Assembly (NCBI GenBank): GCA_034638255.1
Contig: JAWPGT010000001.1
Location: forward strand, 1,054,001-1,118,000
Source: Coprinus comatus
Taxonomy: Eukaryota > Basidiomycota > Agaricomycetes > Agaricales > Agaricaceae
Length of the DNA stretch: 64,000 nucleotides
Direction of reading: 5' to 3'
Shown here: positions 36,215 to 48,572 of the stretch, piece after piece
Layout: each line of letters opens with the position of its first letter
Position numbering within the stretch: position 1 is the first letter of the stretch
Program-made: the position numbers and the translations under genes
The notes under the pieces: model-generated
Told to the model about the DNA's origin: nothing
Database searches by the model: none
What the model saw: the letters and a program-made list of their open reading frames with translations, nothing else

Positions 36215-39033
36215 CTAGTCTTCCAGAATCTTCTGACATTTCTTGACATACTTGTCAAGTAAAAGTGCCATGTCCCGTATCACGAACGTTAGGACCACGC
36301 TAGCAAAAAACTCCGAGGCTCGTTTAAGTTTTTGTTCTGCTGAAAGACGGATATCATTAGGAAATGCGGTATATGCGGGAGCGATTGGCTGCGACCAAAC
36401 GGCCTTTGAGTGCTCATCTAGCAGTTGAACTCGATCGAAAAGCTTTCTCAAGTTTTGTATATAAACGATTGGTGAATCAATACTGAAATTGGGAAGAGAT
36501 TAGTAACTGTCATTCTGGAGATGAGTAAATTAGGCTTCATACTTCTTTGCATTGGTGAGCTTATCAAAACGACGACTTAATTTGTCACCCCATGTTATCT
36601 TCTTCAAAACAAACCCTTCGCCAACACCTAGCTTTTTACCGAAATTAGCCACGACACCATCACATATATTTGAAAACTCGTCAAGCTTTGTGAGCCAAGC
36701 GTTGGCCTCTTTCTCTCCAATGCTGCCAATTCCCATGGCCATTCCACTACTAACATTTCCTGCACCAAAGATCTCTGAGCTGGTAATCTGAAGGTCGTCT
36801 AAAGCAACACAGAGGATATCTAATACTCTGATTTTATCGGCAAGATTTGAGAGTTTGACGACATAAAGAGTCCAGACTTCATTGGGTACATGCAATCTGC
36901 GAGTTATATAGCCACCTGATGGTGATGCCATTGAGATGGCTAAAAGATTCATCATGTAGTATGGTTGTCGTAGTGGATCACCAGGAGGTGGTGGAGGCTG
37001 AGGCGAAGCAGGTACAAAAGGTATGATACCCAACGACATAGCGGGGGCAGTAAATAAGGGAGTTGGTGTGCCAATCTGAGGTGACATCAGATCCCTTTGG
37101 GCTACAGCAGCAACAATGGAAGGGTGCGGTACCAGCTTCGATGGAAGGGAGGGCTTTCGGTTGCTTGAGGTATTGGATCCAGCGGAAGGGGGAAGTGGTG
37201 GTCGTTGCTCTACCTGCGAGCTCACAATTGATGGGTGTCGGCCAGGTTGCGAAAATGATCGACTACGGCCGCCTTGTATGGGGAAGGGTGGAAGAGCAGG
37301 AACAGGAGGCTGTAGTTCTTTTTGAGCTGGAGTAGACCCAGACGACACGTTAGAGTCCGTTGGCGAAGCCGAACGGGATGATTTTGTTTTACGTGATAAG
37401 TAGAGAGCGCTTTGCGTCATAGTGGGATTGATAACTGGCACAGATTGCGATATTACTGCCGCAGGCTCTACGGGCGTCTCATGTCGGGAAGGTATCCGTG
37501 GAGAACGACTTGGCTTCGGGGGGAAAGTACCAGTGTGAGGGGTACCTGGTGGATCCGACGCTTGTGTTGGAGAAGGTAGAGGAGGTAGGGGATGTGAATT
37601 ACGTTTCGGATTTCTAGGTGTATCCAAAGACTGAGCATTAGATCCATCAGCAGGACGGGAGAGAGAAATTCGGCCCTCATCGGATTCTTCTTGGAGTGTT
37701 GTCAAACCTGACCTTGGTAGACCAGGATATTCAGGAGGTGGTTGTGACCTCGCGGAGAGTTCTGACCAGTTAACTGTCTGGGAACGGGATGCATCTACAG
37801 GAAGGTCATTGCTAGTAGACACCGGAGCAGGGGGAAGCGAATTTGCGGGTGGGGGAGGCGGGGGAGGCAGTTGCGATGCTCGACCACGTCGATGTAACGT
37901 ATTGTTACGTATTGGGGGGGCTGCTTGAGGTTGCGAGGCAGGAGCTGGATTGTTCTGGCTAGCGTATGGATGGTGAGACGAAACAGGAGGCAAGCCGGGA
38001 ATAGAATTGAGGACCTCTTCGTTCAAGGTAATGGCTGCACCAACGGGTTGTGATGAGTCGGTACCAGGATAGTCATTGGCATACTGTGCTTCATCCTGCA
38101 ATTGATTGAGACTGTTGATATGAGGTAGTTGCGGTATCTGCGGAGAGTGCTCGGACGAAGGGAAACGCGAGAGAGTTGGGGAGGTAGGCTGAGTCGATGA
38201 GTTTGATTGTGATATTGAATAGAGAGAGGCAGTCGAGTAAGGAACTGGTATACTGTAAATAATGCTGAGGATATTCATGCGATCTGCATAGGTATCGTGC
38301 TATAAGGAGGGATACGGTTAGTGGTATGGCAAGCAACTGAAAAGGAAGGACTTGCGATATTCTGAAGTCGGCGGACTTCTTCCTCTTGAGCAGCGACACT
38401 GCGTCGTCTTCGACCACGGCGAGTCTCGGTGCTATCCTCGCCGCGTTTGACTCGCTCCATGACTTCGCTCAACAAGGCGACGCTTTGAGCATATGCATAT
38501 ACTGCTGCCTCTGCATTGTCGTTAGTACCTACTGAGTCGAGCTGTACGGCCTCCCTGGCTAGCTCTAGAGCCCGAGTAAGAGCCCTTCGAGAGGAAGGCC
38601 GTTGTTCAGTTGTTGGCGGCGAGAGATGGCGATTAGGGTTGGTATCATGGGGGTGGTCTGCCATGCGGGAAGAGGAGTAAACCGAGTATGGGGGTGGGTC
38701 GACGTCGTCTGCCTCGCCAACTGCGTGTAAGAGACTATGGGAGGCAGGTGCAGAGGAGGTTTGGCGAACTGAAAAGCTGGCAACAGCAGCGAGGCTGGCT
38801 GATGGGCCTGGTCTATTGAACGAGTTTGAACGGGTGCCACGGCCATTCATGAGGTCCTGTGAATTTGCAGCGGAAGGGACGTTGGGAATCGGGAGAGTTG
38901 GAGGCGGGGCAGCTGGGCGGATATGTGCAGCAGATGAACGACGGCGTTGGGCGAGAGAAGTGGCTGCGGTGGCCATCTGGTGCTGGGTGCGGTCGGGCCA
39001 CTCCGTGCGCTGAGGATCCCAGTCGAACTGCAT
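36215..39033 (-). CDS. MIT-domain protein with long disordered linker
   Basis: Three exons (39033..38356, 38299..36543, 36482..36215) give 900 residues. An MIT helical hairpin lies at about residues 155-245: RRALTRALELAREAVQLDS; AVYAYAQSVALLSEVMERV; and, across the intron, VRRLQNIHDTYADRMNIL. MIT domains bind ESCRT-III tails and are found in endosomal-sorting factors. A Pro/Ser-rich linker of about 400 residues follows, then a conserved-looking C-terminal alpha-helical region (YYMMNLLAISMASPSGGYIT, WTLYVVKLSNLADKIRVLDIL, ANAWLTKLDEFSNICDGVV, RASEFFASVVLTFVIRDMAL). The likely role is in endosomal trafficking. The first intron is GC-AG. Translation is taken from the first true ATG. Confidence 0.8.
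38300..38355 (-). other. GC-AG intron inside the MIT domain
   Basis: Donor is ATC|GCAAGT, with an ACTAACC branch point and a TTATAG acceptor. Splicing joins RRLQNI to HDTYADRMNIL, which restores the third MIT helix. No GT donor nearby gives the same frame. Confidence 0.8.
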
Positions 39034-39245
39034 CGCTCGTGACAGCACAAAGGACACCTCGAAGCGTGGTAAGGTCTCCCATCAGCACATAAGCACTAGA
39101 CCCAAGTATTCAAATACGTGACAATTCACATCAAACAAAACAACAAAAACGAGGGTAGTAAGTACTAGAACGAACGTATATTATCCAGCCATAGAGCCAA
39201 CAAAATTCATCAACAGGGTATACTCCAGGAACACGACGGGTATGT

Positions 39246-40931
39246 CTACAACTCCCGGAACTCAGACTGCGAGCCTTGGGCCGCAAGTCGGCTCTCCAAG
39301 TTTCTGCGATGAACATTAGAACTGCTATTTATCCTTCACTTCATCATACAAGCTTACCGGAGAGATTCTTCCTTAGCCAGCAATTCTTGCCTCCTTTCGT
39401 TGATCTGGCGTTGCATTCTCAACTCGACCTCGCGAAGCTGATTTGCATCGATTAATATATACTTTTGATTCTTATAATGGTACATTACCTTTTCTTCTTC
39501 CTTGCGGAGCTGTTCTTCCTTCAGGCGCACGCTCTGGTTGGCGAGATCTTCAGGAAGTAAACTCGTTTCACTGTTGCAAAACCAGTCAATAATGTCGCTA
39601 CTTCAGCATGAGAATCCTCTCACTTCTCATTGGGAACAGTCCTGGACAATTTCTCAGTACGGTATGTTTCGTACAAAACATCATGTGTCAAGGATTTCAA
39701 ATCGCCAAGGTGGGAACTATGGAAGAAATACTTAGTATCACGTCAACGTATCTGGGATACGCCCCACTTACTTTAGCAACGCACTCCTAAGCCGACTGAA
39801 ATCAGAGTGCTTCGGGTTGTCCACTTCGGCAATACCCCAAGGGTAGATGCGGGCACGGACTGGCTGTCCATCGATTTCAACTTCCTCCTCAGATCCGATG
39901 ACAGCAAATGGCATCATCGCCTGTTGTACAATTAGCTTTGAGCCTAAACCTCACGTTTTTTGTAAGCTTTAGACTTACACGGAGCTCGCTATTATCTTGA
40001 ATAGTTTCCTCGTCGTCTTCCTCGACGTCATAAGGAAAATTGTACACTGGGATATCGTAATAATCGATGTCCTCCATGATCTGAAGGCTCATTAGAAGCG
40101 GACAAGTAAAGTAAGTAAACTTCACGCACCCTCTTCTTAAAACCTCTCAATTCGCTGGGGGTGAGAGAATCGGCCTTTCCAACGACCGGAATCACGTTAA
40201 CACGCGGCGAGAGGCGTCGCATAAGCTCAATGTCCATTTCACGCAATCTATATGAGAGTTCGATCCATGTGGTCTTGATTTTTACACAATAAACACGTAC
40301 GCATGACCGGTAGGAGGGATGAAGTAGAGCAAAGCATGAACTCGGTTGTCCCTGAAGCGAGGGTTACGTTTGATACGAGACTCTTCAGCCAAAATATCAT
40401 CGTATTGGCGTTCTAGATATCCGACAATTTCTTGGAAGCTAGAAAATTCAATAATTCATTGAGAGGGTAATGGTTGCTACATAAAACACGTACGCGAATT
40501 CGTTGTTGATATTGTCACCGAACCCAGGGGTGTCTACGATGGTGAGAGCAATTCGGACACCATCCTCATCCAAGTCTGCGAATTCAATAGGGTGGATAAG
40601 AAACGCGAATTGAGCGGCGAAAGAGTAGACCACGTACCAACTGTCACTGGCTTGATTTTGATTCCCTCTTCCAAATGTGCGGACTCAGGCTCGTCGCAAA
40701 CCTTGTGGTGAAGAACTTCGGACTCGCACAAGGTGTTCACAAAAGTAGTACGGCCAGTTCCAGAGGCACCTATGGAGCAGGGGAAAACGTTAGCGAATGG
40801 ACCTATCCAGCGAAGCAGAGGCGGCCAAAAACCCGCATGGTTTTCTAGACGCGACACTTACCAACCACCATAACAGTGAACTGGACACCCTTCTTGGCCT
40901 TGTTTCCTCTGCGTCTACCGGCAAAAGACAT
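39246..40931 (-). CDS. Septin, Cdc11/AspA group
   Basis: Septins are filament-forming GTP-binding proteins of septa and hyphal tips. Eleven exons (40931..40862, 40769..40638, 40575..40494, 40438..40301, 40247..40130, 40080..39979, 39920..39772, 39716..39624, 39570..39489, 39437..39358, 39303..39246) give 367 residues. Motifs: MVVGASGTGRTTFVNTL as P-loop; IVDTPGFGDNINNE as switch II; VIPVVGKADSLTPSEL with the G4 GKAD; the septin-unique element RARIYPWGIAEVDNPKHSDF; and a short C-terminal coiled coil (LKEEQLRKEEEKLREVELRM). The P-loop has Arg where GTPases have Lys, as in yeast Cdc11, which assigns it to that group and suggests weak or no hydrolysis. The extension is shorter than in many Cdc11 proteins. 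Confidence 0.92.
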
Positions 40932-41104
40932 GGGTAGTGTAGGTATATGAGAAAGGGTAGGGGCTCGCGTGTTCGCTAGTCTGGGGATCTGCAGGTGAGG
41001 TGTTGATGGGTATTATTTACTCTTGAAACTCCGCTGCACCCCTTTCCCAGTGGCGTGACTTTGATATTTCTAGTACCAGTATACCCCCCTCGGCAAGAGC
41101 TTGT

Positions 41105-44100
41105 ATGGTCTTCGCTCGGTCCCTTCTCACAGCAGTAACATGTGCAGAGCGTCCTTTGTGTTCCGCGAGCTCTAGGCTTCACACTTCACAATATAACCGC
41201 AAAGAACCTACTCTAACTGAACCTGCCAGAGTATCCCAAGCAAAGCGAACAAAAAAGAAATTGCGCGACCTACCTATTCAATATATCCTCCCAGATGGGA
41301 CTGTTGCAAAACCCTTAGGAAACTGGCAATCCAATACTCAATCTCAAAGTACCTCTGATAGTATGCTCATACAATGCACCGTTGCGGTATGGCAAATTTT
41401 GATTTTCACCTTACAGCACAATCTATTCAACATGATACTGCGGTCATAGACAATATCGTTGGTCGACCAACGCCTGAAAGTGCAAACGCACCCGTGGACA
41501 AACTATCTCTAGAGTCTACAAAAACACAGAGAGGGCGTAAGAAAGCTTCAACGAAAAATGTAAATGAAACTGAGGCTACTCTGAAACGTGGCAAGTCGAG
41601 GAAGTTATCCTCCGATCTTGCGCTAAAATCTCACGAACGTGGCGAAGGTAAAGCCAATGTCATATATCAATTACTATGCTGAGCATGCCAAACCAGAACC
41701 TTCAGTGACAATGCCTCGAAATATTCTTGCACGCGAGATTCAAGCTAATCTACGCAAGTTCCCACATTGCTTGCTTCTGACGAGAGTGGGACAGTTCTAC
41801 GAGGTATATCCTGCTTACGGCTTGATGAATACGACAATTCTGATATAGTGCATCTAGTCTTATTTTGATCAGGCAGAAGAGATTGCCCGTCTCCTTAGCA
41901 TCAAGTTGACCAGTCGGAAATGGGCGGTGAACGGGTTGCTATGTGCGGTTTCCCTATTATTCATATCGACAAGTATTTGAAAATACTTGTTCAACATCAC
42001 AAACGCTTCATCGCGATGTGTGAAGAGTTTCCCCAACAAGACGTGTTCGGCGCGAAAGAGTTCGAGAGAAGGGTCACTCGTATCATAACACCAGGAACGC
42101 TTATTGATGAACCGTTTCTGAACGCGTCCGACAACAACTTCTTGCTCACCATCAGTACTCCTGCCCCTGATACTTCACTTCCCGTTGATACGAAGACTCA
42201 GATCGGTCTCGCATGGGTTGACGTCTCAACAGGAGAATTCTACTCCAGAGCTACGACTCTAGAATGCGTACAGGATGAACTTGCTCGCATAAATCCCCGC
42301 GAGGTCGTCTTATCGGAAGTATTTCGCGATGTTCAGAATCACCCATTGATGACTGCGCTTGCAGAAGAAGAGAGTTTCATCAGTTTTACAGCTAACTCGG
42401 ACCCTATACTTGAGGAGGATGTTGCAACGTCCCAGGATGAAAAGTTGAAAAGTAAAAGGATACCGCTGACTCCAAGAGAACAACAAGCAGTCCACATGCT
42501 GACTTCGTACCTCAGCAGTCATCTTCTTGAAAGCATGCCCCCTTTAATGGATCTTGTTCGGGACAACAGTAATTGCATGCAAATTGATGCTCACACAATC
42601 AAGGCTCTTGAAATCCGTGAGGTCAATTACGAGGGCGGGACTCGAGGAAGTCTATTTAACGTAATCAAACGTACTGTAACCAGTGGTGGTACTCGTCTGC
42701 TCTCCCGTTGGTTGTGTATGTCTTTTTCAATCGCTACCCCTGCATAAATTCAATATATCTACAGGTTCACCTAGTACCTCACTTACAGAAATACTTTCAC
42801 GTCAATCTCTGGTAGAGTTTTTCGTTCAGAGACCTCACCTATCAACAGATCTATCCCAGCTCCTTGCTAGTCTTGGTGATGCCAGCAGGCTAATTCAGAA
42901 GTTTCTTGCTGGGAGGGGCGATGCCAGCGACATGATGACAATCAGTAATACTTTGAGGACGTGGGCTCGTATCCGAGAAATGATTGTTTCAGAACAGGAT
43001 TTAGAGACTAAAGAAAGGCCAGACTATGAGCCTGAAGAATGGGCTACCATCGGTGCTCTGATCTCGCGTATGCATGATCTAACCACACTTTTGGATAGAA
43101 TCAATGAAGCACTAGGCGTAGAAGATTCAAGCGTTGAGTGTGAAGTGGGTAGTGAGGATCTAGCGAGTGGTAGAAAGAAGGAGGACACGGAATTACTCAA
43201 CTGGAGACTATCAAATAGCAGTTGGTTCGTTCGTCCAGAGTACGTCACAACATCTCAGTCCATAACGTGTGCTCACTAGCGACATTAGGTTCTCTGAGGA
43301 ATTGACGCTTCTGCATGATAAGTACCGGCGATTACTTGAAGAAAAAGATAACATGGAAGTGCATCTACGTGCTCAGCATAGTAGGACTTCGTCATCCCTT
43401 CAAATATCTTTACTCACACCCGTCACCAGACGCTCCATCTCTCACCCTTAGAGCTTCCCCCGGCCAAGGTTTACATGTTCATTTGTCTCGTAAACGCGAG
43501 CATACAAGAGTGAGCTCTAACCTGGCGTTTGTCCCAATCTCTGAAAGTGCTAGTACCAAATGTTACTTCTATCAAGTACGTTGAACATCACCTTCAGCTC
43601 AAAAGTATCATGTCGTTTATGTTATTTCAATAAGGATTGGTCGCTCCTTGGGAATCAAATAACCACTGTCATTCATCAATTAACACAAGCGGAGAAAGAA
43701 GCCTTTGAAAGCCTACGGAATATGGTACATGGTCTTATGTATACTCTTTCATACAATACTCACCATACCTTCGTATGAAGGTAAACGAACTTGCGCCATC
43801 GTTGAGAACAAATGCTGAAGTAGCTGACGAATTGGACGTCGCTCTTTCGTTTGCTAAAGTTGCTGTTGAACTCAAATTTGTCAAACCATCGATAACGAAC
43901 GAGTGCGTTAATTGTTTTCTTGTTATTTTTTCATCCATTAAATAGGTGGCATCACAGTAACGTTTACGACGTTGTCAAAGGTCGGCATCCAGCAGTTGAA
44001 ATGGGCCTCCTCACATCAGGCCGTGTATTCACTCCCAACTCGATCCACCTTATCCCAGAATCCCAAGTTCATATCGTAACAGGACCCAACATGGCAGGAA

Positions 44101-44877
44101 AATCAACATTCCTGCGCCAAATTGCTCTCATTGCAATATTAGCTCAGATAGGCTCGTTTGTTCCCGCAGAGTCTGCAACGATTGGAATAGTCGACAAGTT
44201 GTTCTCAAGAATAGGTGCCAAAGATGACTTGTTCAGGGACCGTAGTACATTCATGGTAGAGATGCTTGAAACAGCAGACATATTACGAAAAGCTACCAAC
44301 AAAAGTCTGGTATATTTTTTCTCCTTCTCGTTGATGTATACCTAGTAACTTTGGAAAAAAAAAAATTAGGTTATCATGGATGAAGTTGGTCGAGGAACTA
44401 CGGTAGACGATGGTTTGGCAATTGCATTTGCAACGGTACATCACCTTGTCACAGGGATTGGTTGTCGAGCCCTATTTGCTACTCATTTCCATGAACTTGC
44501 AAATATGCTGGGCCATACACCAGAAGCAACGGGTTCAGGTCTATATAAAAACGTTCGATTCTACTGCAGTGATGTGGACGAGACCGATGTACGTGTATTT
44601 GTATTCAGCAACATGCCTACATTCCTTTTAATCTTATTCTTATTAACAGGACGGGTACTTTGCTTACTCGTATCGAATGCGACCTGGTGTAAATTGGGAC
44701 AGCCATGGCCTCAAAGTCGCACAACTTGCAGGATTACCGGACTCTGTTATCAATGTTGCCTCGGATACTTTGAACTGGCTCAAGCGAACGCGCGGAGGGC
44801 ATTGGCACAATACCATAGCTTTATCCACCCTCGATCAAAAATCTAAGGAAGATGCTAATTCGAGGGCTCATGCGTAA
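41105..44877 (+). CDS. MSH1: Mitochondrial DNA mismatch repair protein Msh1, with frame break
   Basis: MutS homologue that maintains mitochondrial DNA. A basic, Ser-rich N-terminus fits a mitochondrial targeting sequence. Exons: 41105..41360, 41417.., ..41803, 41858..42715, 42765..43239, 43280..43380, 43430..43575, 43635..43724, 43781..43902, 43946..44309, 44370..44588, 44650..44877. MutS domain I starts at [24 protein letters not shown]. Connector and lever regions follow. The ATPase has Walker [10 protein letters not shown] and Walker [11 protein letters not shown], then [10 protein letters not shown]. Two problems: the frame changes near 41560-41650 (either an 88-nt intron or an indel), and within exon 4 RKW must join [10 protein letters not shown] near 41920 across a single missing base. 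Both halves are otherwise intact. Confidence 0.85.
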
Positions 44878-45182
44878 TCTCTTTCAACGTGAGGTTGGCA
44901 ATATCATCAAAATCTTTTATTTTACTCCTCAAGTTAGATCAACCTACTTTAAATAATCAAAATCTCTTCCCACCTACTAGTCATTATCACCTTAGATCTT
45001 ATCACCAATTTATTATTTTGCAGACGTCACTTTTCAGCAGCACACATGAGGTCGGTTTATTATCCTTCTAATTAACCCTGTCATTTAGTATTAGTTGTAT
45101 TTTTAGATCCTATTACATATTGCGATGCGTTTCAGACGATGCGCTTGTTTTCGAACGTATACGTTGTGACTTGTCAGCCTAT
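44878..45182. other. Convergent intergenic region, MSH1 / aconitase
   Basis: A 305-bp AT-rich spacer between two 3' ends. Nothing beyond probable 3'UTR sequence was seen. Confidence 0.5.
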
Positions 45183-48100
45183 TCAGTTCATCTGTGACCG
45201 AATATAGTTCAGAGCAGATCCGGCACGAAGCCAGTTGAGCTGATCAGCAGACATAGTATGTTTGGTGGCAATGCGGAAAATCGCTCCATCTGGTCGAGTA
45301 ACCTTGATAGTTACAGAGGCACCAGGCTTGCCTTCGAACAAATCAGCGAGACCTTCGGTCTCGACGACATCACCAGCCCCGATGCGGGAATAATCAGCTT
45401 TATCCGCGAACCAAAGAGGCAGGACACCTTGCTTCTTGAGGTTAGTCTCGTGGATACGAGCGAAAGACCTTGCAAGAATCATAGCACATCCTTTTCCGGC
45501 GTGAGCCAGGGTGAGTTTGGCAATCAAATAAAAACACACCATAGAACCGAGGTTGCAGTGCGGCATGTTCACGGGCACTTCCTTCACCATAGTTGTCATC
45601 TACAACAAGGGCCCAAGGTTGGTTGCGAGCTTTGAATCTCTTGGCAACTTCAGGAATTGTACCGGTTGTGTTGGTATCCTTGTCAAAAGCAACATTCATT
45701 TCTCCACCTTCGTCATTGATGGCCTGCATAACAAAATCAGCTGGGCTGTTCATAATCTGGAATGTATGGTAAGCTAACAGTAATCACTGGGATAATTATT
45801 AGCTAACCCGATTTCAAGAGCAATGGATAAAGACTTACGAAGATTCTCCGAGATATTTGTGAGATGTCCTTTGTATTTGAGCCAAGGTCCCTATGATCCT
45901 AAATCAGCAATGGCAGCGTGAAGAATATTGATCCAACATACGGCTGCCGAGATATGATCAGTGGTGCACTTGCCTCGTACCCGAAGAAGGACCTTGAGCG
46001 CAGGGAGTTCCAAACCACGAGGATTGCCAGAATCTTCTGTGAAGTAGCTAGTGAAAGGCTCGAGAAGCTCCAAACGCTGGGAATCAGACTTGATGACGAC
46101 CTCAACTTCGGGGCGAATCTTGGGTGAAGGTGTGGGGTAATAACTCTCATCACCAGCGGTAAAACCAACCGAAGGAAGGTCTTGGCCAACGGGGGGAGAA
46201 AATTTAAAGGAACCGCCATCCGGTAATGGGATAGAATCGGTCATGGGGTTGAAGGATAATTTACCGGAGAATGCCATGGCCGTTACAATAGTTGGAGAAG
46301 CAAGGAAATTCATGGTTTGTCCGTTTCCGTCGTTACGCGACTTGAAGTTACGGTTAAAGCTTGTCAAAATAGCTATCGAAAGATAAGTAACAGCAAACAT
46401 CCACACAAGAATTTAAACACACCATTTTCTTCGCCTTTCTTGTCCTCGCGTTTCCACTTGTCGAGATGAATCAATTACACAGTAAACAGGATATGTAATT
46501 TAATTTACCTGACCAATACAAGGTCCACAAGCGTTTGCCAATACAGTAGCACCAACGTCTTCAAGCACTGAGGTGATATTATCTCGTTCGATTGTCGCCC
46601 TAATTTGTTCGGAACCAGGTGTGCACAGGAAAGGGACCTAAAACACATTGATATCAGAAAGGTTGTCAAACCTCCTGCAATTTCAAACGTACCTTAGACT
46701 TCAAACCAGCTGCCTTAGCCTGACGAGCAAGATCTGCCACGCGGGTCTGAAGTAAGACTGTAAATGACCTTGGATCTTATGAATCGAATAAAGTGATTAA
46801 AACTCCTACCATGTCTTCGTAAGAGCTGTTTGTGCAAGAGCCAATTAAACTAGCACTAACTTCGTCCTTCCACCCTTGAGATTTGATGAAGTCACCGAAT
46901 TTTGAAAGAGGGGTAGCCAGATCAGGTGTGAAAGGACCGTTAATGGTTGGCTCAATTTCCGACAGATCCTAGATACTTCAAGTGAGAGAGAAAATTAGGA
47001 GCTACTTGAGAATCTTACGATTTCAATGACCTCGTCATACTCGGCTCCTTTGTCCGCGTTAAGATATCCAGCAGCAGCAGCCTTGTCAGCAGCACGAGCA
47101 ACTGGACCGCGTTGAGTAGCATGAAGATATGATCGCATGTGAGGGGTATAAGGGAAAGTGGAGGTGGTAGCACCAACTTCAGCACCCATATTAGCTATCG
47201 TAGCTAAGCCTACATGCCTCTTGTAAGTACCGACGATAACATAAAACAGACATGGTCACACCTGTACATGACTGGTTGAAAACACCAGGACCGAAGTATT
47301 CGAGAATGCGACCTGTGCCTCCTCGTACCGTGAGCTTGCCAGCAAGATGTAGGATCAAGTCCTTGGTAGTCGACCATTGGTTTAATTCTCCCTTCAAGTG
47401 AATACCTATATTACAAGTATCAGACTTGACCTCAGTATCTGAATTGGGCGTTACTTACCAACGACTTGAGGCGCCTTGAGCTCCCATGGAGTACCAGTCA
47501 TAGCATCAACAGCATCTGCTCCTCCAACACCAATTGCCAAAAGTCCAAGTCCTCCGGCGTTCGGAGTATGAGAGTCTAAAAAATCCTTAAGTCATCAATG
47601 CTTTGTGACATTAAAACGGTTCACCTGTTCCCAACCTAAAATCCTAGTGTCAATATAGAAAGACAGGACATTCACATAGCTTACTAACATCAAAATACCA
47701 GGTGCAGCGTAGTTTTCCAAGACAATTTGATGGATGATACCAGAACCAGGACGCCAAAATTCAATTCCATATTTCTGGGCAGCACTCTGAAGGAAATCGA
47801 AGACTTCCTTGTTTGTCACGAGGGAGCTCTGCGATTCATCCTTCAGTAAATTTGAAATTGGGAGCTAAATGATATCCTTACCTCGAGGTCCTTACCTGCA
47901 CCCTGTGAAGCTTGGATCAAATGGTCACAATGTATGCTCGTAGGAACTGCGCATTGTGCTAATCCAGCGCTCATAAACTGAAGGCTGATGATAGCCGTTA
48001 AGAGGTAGCAGACCAGTATCCTTTTGTAAAGTGCTTACAGAGCCATTCTATACGTTTTAAATAGAACATTAACACTTTGTTGCTTAAGCGATATACAAAT

Positions 48101-48402
48101 ACTTACTGAGCAGATGCATCCTGCATGGCGACGCGTTGGGGACGCAATTGCAAATAAGAGTCTCCTCTAATTTTACCGCCTCCAGATAGATTGGCTTCTG
48201 GGTCGATGATATGGCTGTATAGGATTTTCTCTGCCAAAGTGAGCGGTCTGTTGAGTATCTTTCGGACTCGCTCCAGTTTATCGAGTAATGCGGGGTATGG
48301 CGGGGTTATAGATGAGCCGTCCTTTTCCACAGGCGCAGCATATGTGGCAAGGGAGCGCCTGAGCAGCGCCGAGCCGCAACGTAGGCCAGTACCTTGCATC
48401 AT
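45183..48402 (-). CDS. Aconitate hydratase, mitochondrial
   Basis: Aconitase interconverts citrate and isocitrate through a [4Fe-4S] cluster. The N-terminus ([22 protein letters not shown]) looks like a mitochondrial presequence. Motifs: [54 protein letters not shown] with the first cluster Cys; [11 protein letters not shown] with the other two; [28 protein letters not shown]; and [13 protein letters not shown] in the swivel domain. The first frame is non-ATG upstream, so the ATG at 48402 is used. Fungi often have two aconitases; this could be the ACO2-type paralogue linked to lysine synthesis, which I cannot separate by eye. Early exons include micro-exons of 9 nt (48047..48039) and 11 nt (47635..47625). 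The later exon boundaries were not all fixed. Confidence 0.92.
47625..47635 (-). other. 11-nt micro-exon of aconitase
   Basis: TTTTAG|GTTGGGAACAG|GTGAAC. It supplies the Leu-Gly-Thr codons plus the first base of Asp, joining APGILM to DSHTPNAGG, a strictly conserved aconitase segment. The preceding donor is GTTAGTAAG at the end of 47828..47689. Confidence 0.8.
48039..48047 (-). other. 9-nt micro-exon of aconitase
   Basis: TATAG|AATGGCTCT|GTAAGC. It bridges QDASAQ and LQFMSAGL, giving QMALLQFMSAG, which fits the family pattern. Skipping it would remove three codons in frame. Confidence 0.8.
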
Positions 48403-48572
48403 ATTGGTACAAGGAAAAGCACTAAAGTTCAATTTTCGGGAAAGCCGCAAATCCGAAGATTCGGAAAGTATTCACCCGATCATAGGAGGTCCGATTCAGC
48501 CAATCACGTTCTTTGCTTCTCAAATTTCACACGACTACTTTATAATACATACTTTACTACTTTGGATTTCTT

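Noticed and set aside
35749..36258. 169-codon minus-strand frame
   Set aside because: Phe/Leu/Tyr-rich shadow of A/T-rich 3' sequence, overlapping the end of the MIT gene in another frame.
47459..47575. Apparent one-base frame break in aconitase
   Set aside because: On recount the exon is 117 nt and the frame is continuous; it was a counting slip on my part.
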